Shown in pieces: positions 12,801-24,069 of a DNA stretch of 64,000 bases. Numbering within the stretch: the stretch's first letter is position 1; every line of letters begins with the position of its first letter. Origin of the DNA: Siderastrea siderea (taxonomy: Eukaryota > Cnidaria > Anthozoa > Scleractinia > Rhizangiidae); contig OZ034979.1 in the NCBI GenBank assembly GCA_964030785.1, forward strand, positions 11,758,883 through 11,822,882. The letters run 5' to 3'. The notes beneath the pieces are model-generated. The model saw only the letters and a list, made by a program, of their open reading frames with translations, was not told where the DNA came from and ran no database searches. The position numbers were made by a program, and so were the translations under genes.

Positions 12801-15800
12801 ACCAAGTAAGCTGATAAGGTAAATAAGCCACCGTGAAAAAATTCAGGAGCTGATGTTTTTGAGCATTAGCCTTACTCAGAGCAGATTAGCTCAAATTACC
12901 TTATCAACTCAGTTGATAAATCCAAATTCTTGATTTTTGGGACTATTGCCAGGAGTCCCAAGTGATTGAGGTTCATGTACAAACATATACTACAGTTTGG
13001 AGTTCCAGATTCGTGGTCCCTCAAGGCAAATAGATGTATAGTGTACTTGTAATTACCTTTAATAGCATCAGGTCTGTATACCGATCTCATATGCTGCAGA
13101 AAATCTTGATAGAAAGTTTCGCTCTGATCTCCACCCATAGCTAAATGGTAATCCGGCTTGTTGCCTTTAAGAACAGCTTGTAATGTGAACTAAATCAAAC
13201 ACAGAAAGATTGAATGTTGCTTTGCCTCAAGTTGGAGGAAGGGGAGGGGGAGGGGGAGGGGGGGAAGGGGAGGAGGGGAGGCCACAGGAGGCCTTCATGG
13301 CCAAAGCGTAACCCAGTTTCTGTTGAATAGCAACTAAGAGTACTTTACTACTCCCCCCCTGGATGGGATTGCTAGCTAGTCCATTGCTGGGTTACCCCCA
13401 GCAGTATGTATATGTTCTGGTTCAATTTTATCCTTGGTTCAATTTTTATTTTCCTTTGTTTTATTCTCACTATCTTACATTACCATACACAAAAACAAAG
13501 GAAAACAAAAATTGAACCAAGGATAAAATTGAACTACAACATACATGTATGCACCTCGGTGGAGATACACAGTGTGGAGCAAACAAATTTCCTGTCTAAG
13601 GAAACAACGCAATGGCAGGGCCAAGGCCTTGAGTCACCGACCTTCAGATCTGAAGTCCAATGCACTAACCACAAAAAATACTGTGCCCCCACTATGTCAG
13701 GGTTGTAACATGGTAAATTTTTACCAGCCCCATTGTTATGGTTTCTTGTCCTAGCAACAGTTAAACAAACATGGATGCTTGATCTCTGAAAAACAGCGAG
13801 GTCATGTTTTAGAGGAATGGAGGCCGAAAAGCAGGGTCACAGCAGCCCATTCACAGCTGAGTGAGAGGCCCATGAATCAAAATGTATAACTAAGTGTGAA
13901 GGAAAGAAAGCAATGCTGGAGCAGACAGCGTGAGCACTGATCTTCACTGACTTGATGGCCGTGGATTCTAGGTTTCAGTTAAGCACTATTAATGTTTTTG
14001 TAATCCAGCATTCTTGTTAACATCAGTGCACTATTTTTATTAACATACTGGGGCACACCCAAAACACATTCAATATCGAGAAAAGTCCATCCATCTGCTA
14101 ATAATATAATAATTCCACCCCAGTGATGCACTCAATAGAATCAGGGAGAATATACAGCTAAAGCAAAAAGTCTAGAACATGCCTGCCATTAAGTGCAGTC
14201 AGATGGCATAAGGAAATCCGGAAGTCAGTATAGCTACTAAAATCGCATGCAAAACTCACGTACTCTGATCACAAAGACTTATTTCCTTATGAAGATAAAT
14301 AACTTGCAATTGTAACAACAACAACAGCAAAGACAAGTATGAGAGAGATTGCAGTTAATTCCTCCATGGGACAAAGGGGGCAAATGATGAAATAATGGTC
14401 GTGATGGAAAGTGAGCCCAGTGCTATAACCTTTAACTTAACCAGGTTAAAAAATAAATATGCAATTCATACCTGACTGACACACAGAATTTCAAGATTTT
14501 TATCCACCACAGACTTCTTCCATCTTTGCCCATTCTCATCAAAGACTCTTAAGTTAAGGATTTTTCTCACCCTTTAAGAGACAAATGATAGTGTGTATCA
14601 TCAGATTACAATATTTTGTCTTTTGAAATTATGAATATATGAAATTCATATATTTGAACCGCGGAATGAAGAAATGAATGTAAAGAAGATCCTCGCAGTT
14701 AAGAATATCCTCATTTCATTTTGTCTTTTTTTATTCCTTTTGACAGAAGTCTCATTTTGAGTCAAGAGTGGCCCACATAGTAGGCAAAGCTCAACTTTAG
14801 GGTGCTAGTCCATTGCAGGGTTAATAACCCCAGCATTTTGTTGTAATACCTTCAGAGCTCTTTTATGCACCTGGGAGAGAAAGACATGTGTGATGCACTT
14901 TCCAGATCTGGAAAAACATATAATATTACCCTTCCAAAACTGTAACTTATTTAGTTGCCTAAGTTGTCCTAAAATTTCCCATAATAAGGGTGTACTGCAA
15001 ACAGTGACAATAATTAATTCATTTCATTCATGTAGGTAGGTAAATTTGCTCTTCCAATCTACATAAAGGTGTCTCATACGGCAAGAGTTCAACACTGAGG
15101 TTTCTTTTACAGGTCACGTTCCTCAGGTCATAGGTACAGCTCACTATGCTAGTGATAAACAAACAAGCTAAACGTTGGTCCCCTGGTCCTAAGTCAGGCT
15201 AGCATGTTACCTAGTATGCCAAGGGACACTCTTTACTGTCCAAAATATATATCAGCAACGTGACCTGTACTTGATGCGTCCTCTAAAAACACCTGTCTGG
15301 AATTTAACCCAGTTTCTCAGTTTCTGTAGCATGAAGCAACAAGATGACATATTACCACAATCCCCCCGTCCCTCCCCCTGCCAGATGGGATACTAGTCCA
15401 TCACAAGGTTAATTACCGCCAACATTTATACACCTGGGTAGAGATCAGACAATGCAGAGTAAAGTTTCTTGCCAAAGGAAACTCAGCGCAAAACAAAGAA
15501 AAGTCCATTACTCGCTAAAACCACTATGCCATGTGTACAGTGTACGTGCACACATGTATTATCTCTTGATTTCATTGGATTCTTTTACTCACATATATTC
15601 AATTTCCTTTGTGGTATCATATTTTGAAATCCCCAATAATACACACAGTCCCTTCCCAATGGAACTGATCACTTCACCATCAACTACAAAAAAATAATGA
15701 GACAGACATTAATTTAATGAAATGCATTTTAGGGTGAATTAATGGGAAAATTGATGACAAAAGACAAGCACAGCACACAATACGAAAGAGTACTACATGT

Positions 15801-17768
15801 ATATCTTTTAAACACTATCACTTACTTACACATAAACTCTATGTAATATTACTATAATTTTGAATCTAACTATACATATATGACAAGTTGTTCAATGAGA
15901 GTCTTTTGCAATCCCACAACTCCATGCTCACTGGCATGCGCTAATTGACAAGTAACTTTTTTTAACAGATGCCCAAACTTGTGAAATACTGTAACACTCT
16001 AATAAACACCTATCATACTATAAAGCTCTCTCCTCCCCCCCTCCCATTTGCATTTGGGGATAAAGACTCCACACTTAAAATAAATAAATGCCTTTTCCAA
16101 TCTATTGTCTAGGTTAGGAAAGCTAATCCACCCAAATCATCCTTGATATGGTTTCACTAATTGTGATATTGACACAGCCAATGAAATGAAAGGAAATGCA
16201 CACTGTGATGTAGACAATGTTATTGATATCAATAAGAATGTGGCTGTAATGTTTGTTTGGTTGTTGTTTTTTCACATTCACTTTGAGTTCAAGGAAAGTA
16301 GAAGCTATGCCTTACTTTCCAGCTAATTTAATAAATGTATCTCTGTAATATTATTATTAAAGCCCCCTCTTAAATAAATGCCTGGGTAAAAAATTCCATA
16401 AAATCTCAAAATTCCCTGGGTGTTAATAAATCATTTATGGTACATAAGGTGGCCAAAAATATTTTGCCTTCACCTTCAGCCTTCAGCTTATAATTAATCC
16501 TTGCTTCTTCGTTTCAAAGCTTCACCAAATCGGGAATAACTGCGTTCACCTTTTCTCTTACATCTCTTTTTTATTCCAGCTCATTATTCACGTTTTTGTA
16601 TGAATTTCAAATTTAATGGATTACTTGTGATGTCACTATAAGGACACAGCATGAACACAATCCACAAAATGGAGAATATCTCTCATACATCTAACTACTT
16701 TAGTGGAACAATGTCCTTCAAAGCAGCTTTCTACAATGTGGAACCTTCATAATTCCTTACCAACAATTCTAGTTATGTTGTTAAACATTAGTGCCCCTTA
16801 AATGCACCCTCTAACTAGGGTCACAACTTCTGGAAATCTGAAATCAGGAGTTCGTTCTAATGTACCAGTCAAATCGAAGCTTCAACATCCCCCCCCCACC
16901 GGCAACCCCCCAGGCATTTGAACTTTTGAAGACTGGCTTGTTCAAGTTCCCTTCCCTTGGGGCGAATGGCCATTCAAATGCCCACCAATTAGTACTGAAA
17001 TACCTCTCCTCAAAGGCAAATTTCGTCTTTAATCAAACACTGTTCACGCTTTTCAGAGAGAGATCTGCTGTTATGACACCTTTACACTTCTTTTAAAGAC
17101 CCTTTTGAAAGAGTTATTTGCAAACAAAGGAGAAATTCTATCTTGTAAATCTGTCAAACCCTGCAAAAACCGAAAAAATTCATGGGCGTATTACACTAGA
17201 ACAAGAGATAAATCTGGTTCAAATTCCCCACCCTTCCAAGGCAACATTTAAATCTCCCCCTCCTTGGGCACGATGCAAAGTCAAATGCCCGGGGGGGGGG
17301 GGGGGTTGAAGCTTCAAGTTGACTGGTACATTAGTGTAGGTAGCAGTCTCCACTAATAAACACTACCCCTTCCCTGCATAAAGCTCCACTCTGTCTGGTG
17401 TTCTATCCAGGAGACTGGGAGAAATGTTCCATATATCCTGCTGATATCTCTGTTATTAGGCATTAGAACCTATGCCACTCCCCCCCCCCCCAAAAAAAAT
17501 TTTTGAGGGCGTTTATGTTCGGGTTGTATATTAATCACAGAGAAAAATGGATAATTTCTGGCGGGGGAGGGGGATATTATACCAGACATTTGAGGCAGGA
17601 CGCTAATTTTGAATTCCTTATCTCTAGAGGGATATGGAATGAATTTGAAATGGCTCTAAGTACGCTTTGTTAAAACTTTCAGCCTACGCACCTGTCTGGT
17701 GTGAGAAAGGGAGAGCTGTACTTACCGCAAACACTTGCAGTGGTGACGCGCTGAACGATAGCTCTCAT
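9844..17768 (-). CDS. DTD1: D-aminoacyl-tRNA deacylase 1, complete, six exons
   Basis: Exons (minus): 17,726-17,768 (ATG), 15,593-15,683, 14,472-14,571, 13,057-13,189, 11,508-11,608, 9,844-9,996 (TAA). Phases chain exactly to 621 nt, 206 aa, close to the about 209 aa of vertebrate DTD1. The enzyme hydrolyses D-amino acids from tRNA so that they do not enter protein; it acts in the cytosol as a homodimer. The start MRAIVQRVTTASV is the usual N-terminus. The catalytic Ser-Gln-Phe-Thr motif sits at residues 77-80, split by the exon 3/4 junction. The cross-subunit Gly-Pro motif (GPVT) is at 138-141, after KFGAYMQVHIQND. Exon 6 (residues 157-206) is an acidic, low-complexity tail, as expected at the variable C-terminus. 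Introns total over 7 kb and hold most of the repeats listed here. The gene appears intact. Confidence 0.93.
10130..11000. repeat. Degenerate repeats with GAGAGTTT / GGCCAAACGAGA words in DTD1 intron 5
   Basis: Two blocks (about 10,130-10,510 and 10,840-11,000) carry repeated inverted words such as CGAGAGTTTTTAGGCCAAAC, CTCGTTTGGCCTGAAACCCTC and AAGAGTTTCAAGCCAAACGAG. They look like related, decayed inverted-repeat elements. Edges could not be fixed and no coding frame is supported. Confidence 0.4.
11102..11467. mobile_element. MITE with TTAAGCC(C/T)TGGCYAAACGGAGTCGCAAG ends
   Basis: The left end TTAAGCCTTGGCTAAACGG and the right end, TAAAGCCCTGGCCAAACGG when reverse-complemented, are inverted copies that extend over about 35 bp. 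The inside repeats CTTGCGAYTCCGTTTGGCCA several times (near 11,160, 11,235, 11,370 and 11,440). It lies in DTD1 intron 5, about 40 bp from exon 5, and has no coding capacity. Confidence 0.65.
12128..12348 (+). repeat. Dispersed CAACATTGTTGAA repeat, copy 2
   Basis: This is the inverted partner of the 9,265-9,490 copy. It shares GACGAATGTTTGATGGCTATC and the surrounding CAACATTGTTGAA words. It sits in DTD1 intron 4. Confidence 0.6.
12791..12927. mobile_element. 137-bp MITE, ATTTGGATTTA ends
   Basis: The left arm ATTTGGATTTACCAAGTAAG, followed by CTGATAAGGTAA, is mirrored by the right arm TTACCTTATCAACTC, followed by AGTTGATAAATCCAAAT, giving terminal inverted repeats of about 32 bp with a few mismatches. 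It lies in DTD1 intron 4, about 130 bp from exon 4. Confidence 0.7.
13231..13285 (+). repeat. G-rich low-complexity tract
   Basis: Runs of GGGGGA/GGGGAGG repeat over about 50 bp with more than four G-runs of four or longer, so G-quadruplex folding on the plus (non-template) strand is possible. It abuts a SINE in DTD1 intron 3. Confidence 0.7.
13295..13690 (-). mobile_element. tRNA-derived SINE family B, fullest copy, interrupted by a hairpin
   Basis: Read on the minus strand, a tRNA-like head lies near 13,690-13,600: TGGTTAGTGCATTGGACTTC resembles an A box and a degenerate B box follows. The body ends with the GGATGGGATTGCTAGCTAGTCC segment shared with other copies. A 115-bp perfect-looking hairpin (13,420-13,534) interrupts the body. 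Confidence 0.65.
13420..13534. repeat. Long inverted repeat (43-bp arms, 29-bp loop)
   Basis: The left arm starts GTTCAATTTTATCCTTGGTT and the right arm ends AACCAAGGATAAAATTGAAC. The arms (13,420-13,462 and 13,492-13,534) are near-perfect reverse complements. It sits inside a SINE copy, so it inserted later or arose from a foldback element. Confidence 0.8.
14790..14905 (-). mobile_element. SINE family B fragment
   Basis: This is a short piece containing GGTGCTAGTCCATTGCAGGG and TTTTATGCACCTGGGAGAGA, matching the body of the copies at 13.3 and 15.3 kb. It lies in DTD1 intron 2. Confidence 0.45.
15298..15535 (-). mobile_element. SINE family B copy
   Basis: It contains TTTCTGTAGCATGAAGCAAC, ATGGGATACTAGTCCATCAC and ACACCTGGGTAGAGATCAGAC in the family order. 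It lies about 60 bp from DTD1 exon 2, in intron 2. Confidence 0.6.
16857..17334. mobile_element. 478-bp MITE with CTAATGTACCAGTCAA ends and poly-C/poly-G flanks
   Basis: The left end CTAATGTACCAGTCAAATCG, followed by AAGCTTCAAC and a C-run, mirrors the right end: a G-run, then GTTGAAGCTTCAAG, TTGACTGGTACATTAG. The terminal inverted repeat is about 36 bp before the homopolymer runs. It lies in DTD1 intron 1 and has no coding frame of interest. Confidence 0.75.
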
Positions 17769-20067
17769 CAGGACAAGTGTTATTGTGTTGAATTATTTCC
17801 TCAAAGAATCCAAAATTGACTTACATATATTAAAAGCAAAGAAATGATCGGTCGCGAAAAACCAGTCAACAAAAATCGAAAAGAATCAAAGATCACAACG
17901 ATCGAAAATAAATTCGCCGGCATTCAGCGGACAGTCAACCCAAGCAACTCAAGCATGCCTAGTAGAATGTACCCCAGGCCTCGCGCCTTTGCTCGTTGTT
18001 TGGCCACCTGAAAACAATCGAACTCCTCATCAGAATCTCGATTGTTGTCATTTATACGGCACGGAAGATGGCTTTTGGATTATTCGTGGGGGCTATAGCC
18101 CTTTGGTATCACGTTTCTGCCTTCTGTTTTCTACTAAGTTACTTTGTCTCGCAGTTGTGAGTGTTAAATCGATGATTAAGAAGAGATATTCGAATGTTTG
18201 AGGACGGATCGAAGGCGGCAGACTGTTGTTTCTGAACAAGAAGTGGCTTTTCTTTCGCCAACGGCACAAAGCGTCGAGTTTTCGCGATGTTACAAGGTGT
18301 ACAAGAATAACCTCAACAATCAGTGTTATTTATTTCATTAGTTCAACTTCAGTTATGAATTTCACCCAAGAATGGAGATTGGTTTCGTCCAAGAGCACAG
18401 AGAAATAGAACAAGAATCCAATCTTTCCCGCACCACAGAGATACGACGGCACAAAGGGAAGCATGTGTAAACAACTGCCCGAAAACGTGGTTCGAACGTT
18501 AGAACTGTCGCAAGATGAAAGACGTCTTTGCTGCTTCGCATTTTTATAAGCAAATGAACTGGAGAACTACAGCTTCAAGAACTCAAAACATGGAAGAGAA
18601 GCTCCAGCGGGAAAACCCGTTTTCTTTTCCTTTGCGATTCGATCTATTCTGGCGAAAGCAGGTGACATTTTGAAGAAGCACTGAAAAGGTCTAACTGTGG
18701 TATTGTTCGGCAATAAAACTAAGGACAGCTTCTCTGCTTTTCTTTTGTTTGAAATGCTTCTCGTTTAAAAAAAAATCGTATACCTGTATATGAAGACATT
18801 AATTTTCTGGTTGTTTTGTACGTAATTGTTTTCTCGCTTTTTTGCCACTTGCATCGACTTTCATCCAAAAAAGTGTCATCACTTCAAAGTGTTGCTTTTA
18901 CTAAAGGGGCCAATAATTACCCAACGAGCCAATAATCATCCGCAAGATTGCATTGAAGACTCGTATTTTACTTTTTTCGACTTGACAGAAATCGATAAGC
19001 CATTATAAAATGCGCGAGGTGCAATAAATTACTTGAAATGTACAGTTCTAAGGTAACTGCACTAGAATGGTTTTCCTTTGTACGCGCAGCTGCAATGGAA
19101 GGGTTTTCCTGCGCACAGCCACACGCGAAGCAGTTCCCCATCTTCCGTTCGCGAAATGAAAACATTTCAGAATCAACGTTGATTGTCAGTGTTTTTGACG
19201 TGCCAAACAAACATTTTTACTTCTGTACATAGAAAAAATAATAAGGATAGTACAATAATTTTCGTCTGTCAAATTTACATTGATGTGATGATTTCTAGGT
19301 AGACGATAGATGTCGTTTTTCGTGAATATTAAGCCTGTTTGTAATCAACAACGCTAGTAAGGCGTTTAGTGCCTACCGAAATGCGTGTGGTATTTGTAAA
19401 ACTTGGTATACACATGGACGAATTTCACAATATAAAAGGCAAAAAATAAATTTTCTCTTTTGATCACGAGTTGTAATTTTATTCGAAGAGATTGAAGATT
19501 AAATTGGGAGATATTTTCTTTAGTGTTATATACCGCCTACCTTATTGTAAATAGGAATGAGTGGTTTAGTAAATGCAAAACGAAAATGCACCTTGAGGGA
19601 AATTATTAAAGAGATGGCGCGGAGTATTGTTTCAGTCGAGAAGATAACATAAGGGAGCTTGTAATTAATTTCTCTTTGACGCTAGTTCAAATCCGACTAG
19701 TTAAATCCAGTGAAACAATGCTATTTGAATTTCTTGTTTTAGTTCTTTATTTAACCTGCAGCGAAAGGGATTCAGATTTTAAATTTTGGCACTGTACTCC
19801 ACTCTGCAAGTGATCTATCGTTTTTCTGCAAATAATTCGCTTGGCAATAAAAACCATCTGCTCACACAAATAGTTATCTAGCTTGATAAACACTAGCTGC
19901 CATGATGTCAAAACTGACGCCAAATGAGTTGGGGATTGATGAGCAAGGTTACCGAGTGACGAAGTGGAATTTTCCTGGGGACAAGATTTGACAAACAAAT
20001 ATACAACACGATAAAAACCTACTGAGACTCGGTAGCCGGCAGGTCCGTTTTCATCCACAAGGAGAGG

Positions 20068-20226
20068 ATATAAATTAAATATTGGATCAACCTAGGGCAT
20101 ATATAATAAGCAACACCACTGACAAGAGAGCATAGCTTGTCTCACCCTTAAATATAAATTAAATATTGGATCAACCTAGGGCATATATAATAAGCAACAC
20201 CACTGACAAGAGAGCATAGCTTGTCT
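20068..20226. repeat. 84-bp tandem duplication
   Basis: The unit starting ATATAAATTAAATATTGG begins at 20,068 and again at 20,152, identical through GCATAGCTTGTCT. The second copy is incomplete at its 3' end (to 20,226). The identity suggests a recent event. Confidence 0.9.
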
Positions 20227-21255
20227 ACTTTTGATCTGAACGCAAGTCACATTTTATCCAGCATTCACTTGAATGGTCACTATTATATTTTTTTATGGGC
20301 CAAGGATGCAAGATTTAAACTATATGACGAACTCTTTTCTCTCTGTGAGGGAAAATAAAGCCAGTGAATACCGGTTTGCTTTTCGTTCAGTGTTTTCTGA
20401 GAAAAAGTTTCTTCAAAGAGAAAATAAACTAGGACAACTTGTCAAACTAGGCAGAAAGATTAGGCAGACCCAGTCTTTATTTTTGCCGACTCCCTATTTG
20501 ATTTACTATTCGAATCCAAAAACCGTGAAAACTTCATTTGAGGATAATTTTGGTAGCTTTCGGTGTTTGAAGGATATTCTGCAAGTTTTAGGCCCTTTAG
20601 TCGCATAACGGATTTTCGTTCATTATGATTTTCGCAAACCGGATTTTCGTTCATTATGGGTAGGAGCAAAACCGCAGGAATTGTAAACTTAAGGGCGGTG
20701 ACGGAGCCATAGCTTTTTATCGCAAAAAAAAAACTTTTTAATAAAATTAAAGTATTTACAGTTTTCGAATTCGCCAAGTAAAAGAGAGAAAAACTTTGTC
20801 ATGGATAAATTAAAAAATTATACGTTTCTGTTTGCCCTGCGGCCACAAAGAGTTAAATAATTTTTTGCATTGGCGCCATCTGCTTGACATATCTTCAACA
20901 TAATTTATCTTGCATAATTAATCCGAAACATTTATCTCATAAATAAAAATAATGTATTTTAAAATTCCATTTAGATAACTACTAAGATAACTTTAGATCA
21001 AGGGAATTTTACCAACTTGAAGATATATTTTAGATGGCACTAAAATTCCCCTAATTTAGCAAACACTTTTGAAATAATTAAAAAGGCTTGGAATTGCTCG
21101 TCAGTCAAAGGATCGGATCGTAGAAAAACCAAAACATGTACAAATAAAATATAAAGCGAAGAAAACGCGACTTGGCTTTTGTGTCGTCTATAGCTTACTA
21201 CGTGTATGATTGAACAAAAACAACCACATGTTTTATCACAAGGTTACCATCCTCT

Positions 21256-21508
21256 GTGTGGTGGGCTGTGCATTTGTAATGGCTATGTCGGCTTATCAAA
21301 ATGAGCGAGTCCGACCGTTATTTTGAAATCATCGTCTTTCGCGAGCCTTAAATCGCCAAAATTAACACAGAAACACAATCAAAACACCATGGGAGCAATT
21401 TTACGAGTTTTTATTTCATTTTCGTCAGTTTTAAAACTCCTAACTTTCGGCTTTAGTTTTGCTAACTTAATAAACCGATACAGCCATTATAAATGCACAC
21501 CACACAAA
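21256..21508. mobile_element. MITE with TGTGTGGTG ends
   Basis: It begins TGTGTGGTGGGCTGTGCATT and ends AAATGCACACCACACA, an imperfect terminal inverted repeat of about 40 bp that includes the GTAATGGCTATGTCGG / CCGATACAGCCATTAT pair. A related truncated copy in the other orientation is at 26,378-26,590. Confidence 0.65.
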
Positions 21509-22206
21509 CAGAGAATGCTGAACCTGTGGTTTTATTAGCAACTTTCCAGTTTGAGTGTGTCAATATAAAATTTTTCATTTCATTTCGCGAGAAAATGTAT
21601 ACGTAACACTATCTGCATTTTAAACGAATGCTAATTTTAAATGTGAGAGGAAGAATTGTTTGTGGCTCTTCCAACCAGCAGAGAAAGAAAGAAAAGGTTG
21701 GGGTGGTGACAGGAAAACTGGAAGAAACGAGGGCTAAAACCAGTGGCGAAACAGGTTTGAAGCGGAAAACGGGGTAGATGGTATTTGTGGGCCGGGTGAA
21801 CAGCGCTAAAAAAAAGGCTCATACTAGTCAGAAGTGCTAAAACACTGTTTGGAAAAAATGACATCTCTTTCCAACACATGTTCCAGTTAGATAGACAGAG
21901 CTCTTGGTAAAGAACGGCATTTTCTTTAATTCCTGGATTTATTTTCCTTTTGAATTTATTTGGTAAAATTTTTATTTTGGACGGTAACAGAGGTAAAATT
22001 GCCTTTTTCCGGATTTTTTTTTTCTGGTGGTGAAGAATCCATATGATCTGGGATCACAAATCCTTTCCGAATTCTCCCCCCCCCCCCACCCCATAGAAAA
22101 AAAATACACCCTCAGTATTCCTCCGCCATGTTAGTGTCCCTCTTTAGGGCACCAACATGGGAGCCATAAAAGTCAGTACCAGAAATAAACCAGGTAATGG
22201 AATCAA

Positions 22207-22208
<2 letters not shown>

Positions 22209-22259
<51 letters not shown>
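22209..22259. repeat. (ATT)n microsatellite
   Basis: About 17 ATT units with one interruption (AGT). Read on the minus strand it encodes a meaningless poly-Asn run. Confidence 0.95.
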
Positions 22260-22620
22260 ATTCCTAGTTTCTCTCCAGACCCAGCTGCGGGCAACAGGGA
22301 GCGCGGGGGGTCGTGGGAGGGATGCAAACCGGCTGCAGTGCACTTAACCTACAACGCCACGCGCACCATCATATAAAAATGAGGGACGCCTGGGGACGAG
22401 GCAGCTCCAGACCTATTGCGGCGCTATTTTTATATTCTTACCATACTTGAAAGATAAAAAAAGTCGAAAATATTCCTTTTATGGCATGTTGAGGCTTCCT
22501 ATGTTTTGAGCTTATTTGACCATTTTGTCTGCAGTAGGGTACGCTTTACCAAATGGTCTCAAAAAGTGGGTGTTTTACTTTCTAGTGGTACAGATTGTGA
22601 TCATATACTGGCCTGTAATA

Positions 22621-22940
22621 AAGTAGACTAGATTTTGACCATTTTGGACTAAAACAGGACCAAAAAAATGACCATTTTGGTTGGAATCAAGAGTTTTTGT
22701 CAGAATAGAAAATAATTTCGTAGTGGATCGAAATAAGATATATATCTAACCAAGCGTAACCAATATTTTTTATCAACAAAAAGTAGACTAGATTTTGACC
22801 ATTTTGGACTAAAACAGGACCAAAAAAATGACCATTTTGGTTGGAGTCAAGAGTTTTTGTCAGAATAGAAAATAATTTCGTAGTGGATCGAAATAAGATA
22901 TATATCTAACCAAGCGTAACCAATATTTTTTATCAACAAA
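22621..22940. repeat. 160-bp perfect-looking tandem duplication
   Basis: Copies are 22,621-22,780 and 22,781-22,940. Both start AAGTAGACTAGATTTTGACC and end TATCAACAAA; I see one mismatch (GGAATC versus GGAGTC). It lies 200 bp downstream of the GNAT gene's stop codon. Confidence 0.93.
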
Positions 22941-23142
22941 AGTTTAAGATTTGTTGGTGTTTTGGCCTGATAAAGGGAAATATTAAAATTGCTAGATCTT
23001 GGCTGGGGTGTGAAACATCACCAGCATTTTAAGTTGATCTGAATAAGGTTAGAATTTCTAGCCGCACCCTCCACCATAAATTCCGAGGGGTACATCTCTC
23101 CCCCCCCCCCCCTTGACTGAGATTAAACCTTGTCTAACTGCC

Positions 23143-24069
23143 TTACGATGTGCAATCTCTCTCATACAGTTTCATTGTCTTATTCAAATAATATTCACAT
23201 TCATTTAACTGTAGCCTGTCCTCCATTAATCTCCTTGCCAGGGGGGTCAACCTTCTATCTTGGAAAGACACGAACACAAACTCGCTCTTGATGACTTTAC
23301 AGGCACGCTTGAATTGATACATAAGATGTGTATCAAAAAGGGTAGGGCGATCGGTGAATACAGAAACAAGCCAATGAACAAATTCCACTCGGGGGGATAA
23401 ACCTCCAATACAGAAGGATCTCGGGAAAGCACCTTCGGCGCATTTCTCCACGAACATTTCATCACTCTCTTGCAACATGTAATCGATATTTGATCGGAGA
23501 GGACTGAAAGGGCAGGAATTGACGATGATGACGTCGTTCGGAAATAGCTTTACTTTCACTGGACATGAAAGGATAACATCAGAGAAATACTCTTTAGAGC
23601 ATGGTGCGATCTCGACTGTATTTTCCTTGGAAATTTCAGCTTTAGTAAAGAAATTACCTTCAACGTGGTATGCCAGTACGTCGCATTCAAGAAGTTTTGT
23701 TTGCTCCTCACAATTTACGTTCTCAAAACTAGTAGTAAACCGCTCCCTTTGTATGTTAGGATAATGTGCTCTGGCGTGTTTTCTTATATATTCTCTCAGG
23801 GGTCGCACAAGGCCTTGGCCTCGAAGTTCGGGAAGAATTCGCTCGGCTCGGCGGACAAAAGTTCTTCCATTGTCCACCACGAAGTATGCTTGTAATCCTA
23901 CGAGTTTTTCCCTAGAATAAGCAAGAACAATGTGAAGATTTTCCCTTTGAAGCCACTCATGAAATTTCAGCGGTAGGCAGTCATGCCCATTGTAAACTCC
24001 TTTAGATAACGTTACAATTTCATCGAAGTCTTCTGACGTAGCTAGACGAAATGCAAGTGTGCAAGCCAT
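23143..24069 (-). CDS. GNAT-family N-acetyltransferase, histidine N-acetyltransferase/NAT16-like
   Basis: A single-exon frame of 308 aa with ATG at 24,067-24,069 and TAA at 23,143-23,145. The N-terminal 160 residues form a GNAT fold: RLATSEDFDEIVTLSKGVYNG is typical of the first helices, IVLAYSREKLVGLQAYFVVD of the central strands, and LPELRGQGLVRPL (RGQG at residues 83-86) is the acetyl-CoA-binding loop. The overall length, the NGHDCLP segment and the long C-terminal half match the animal histidine N-acetyltransferase/NAT16 group as I remember it. These enzymes transfer acetyl from acetyl-CoA to a free amino group; the substrate here is inferred. Lack of introns suggests either an old retrocopy or the normal state of this family in cnidarians. 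No frameshift or internal stop is present. Confidence 0.75.
   Translation of the reverse strand: MACTLAFRLATSEDFDEIVTLSKGVYNGHDCLPLKFHEWLQRENLHIVLAYSREKLVGLQAYFVVDNGRTFVRRAERILPELRGQGLVRPLREYIRKHARAHYPNIQRERFTTSFENVNCEEQTKLLECDVLAYHVEGNFFTKAEISKENTVEIAPCSKEYFSDVILSCPVKVKLFPNDVIIVNSCPFSPLRSNIDYMLQESDEMFVEKCAEGAFPRSFCIGGLSPRVEFVHWLVSVFTDRPTLFDTHLMYQFKRACKVIKSEFVFVSFQDRRLTPLARRLMEDRLQLNECEYYLNKTMKLYERDCTS

Larger units (their letters stand above)
17769..23142. other. Intergenic region upstream of DTD1
   Basis: No supported gene. It holds an 84-bp tandem duplication at 20,068, a MITE at 21,256, an (ATT)n tract at 22,209 and a 160-bp tandem duplication at 22,621. Several short open frames near 18.0-19.2 and 20.3-20.8 kb have no recognisable domain. 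Confidence 0.55.

Noticed and set aside
22112..22327. 71-codon minus-strand frame with poly-Asn
   Set aside because: Translation of the (ATT)n microsatellite.
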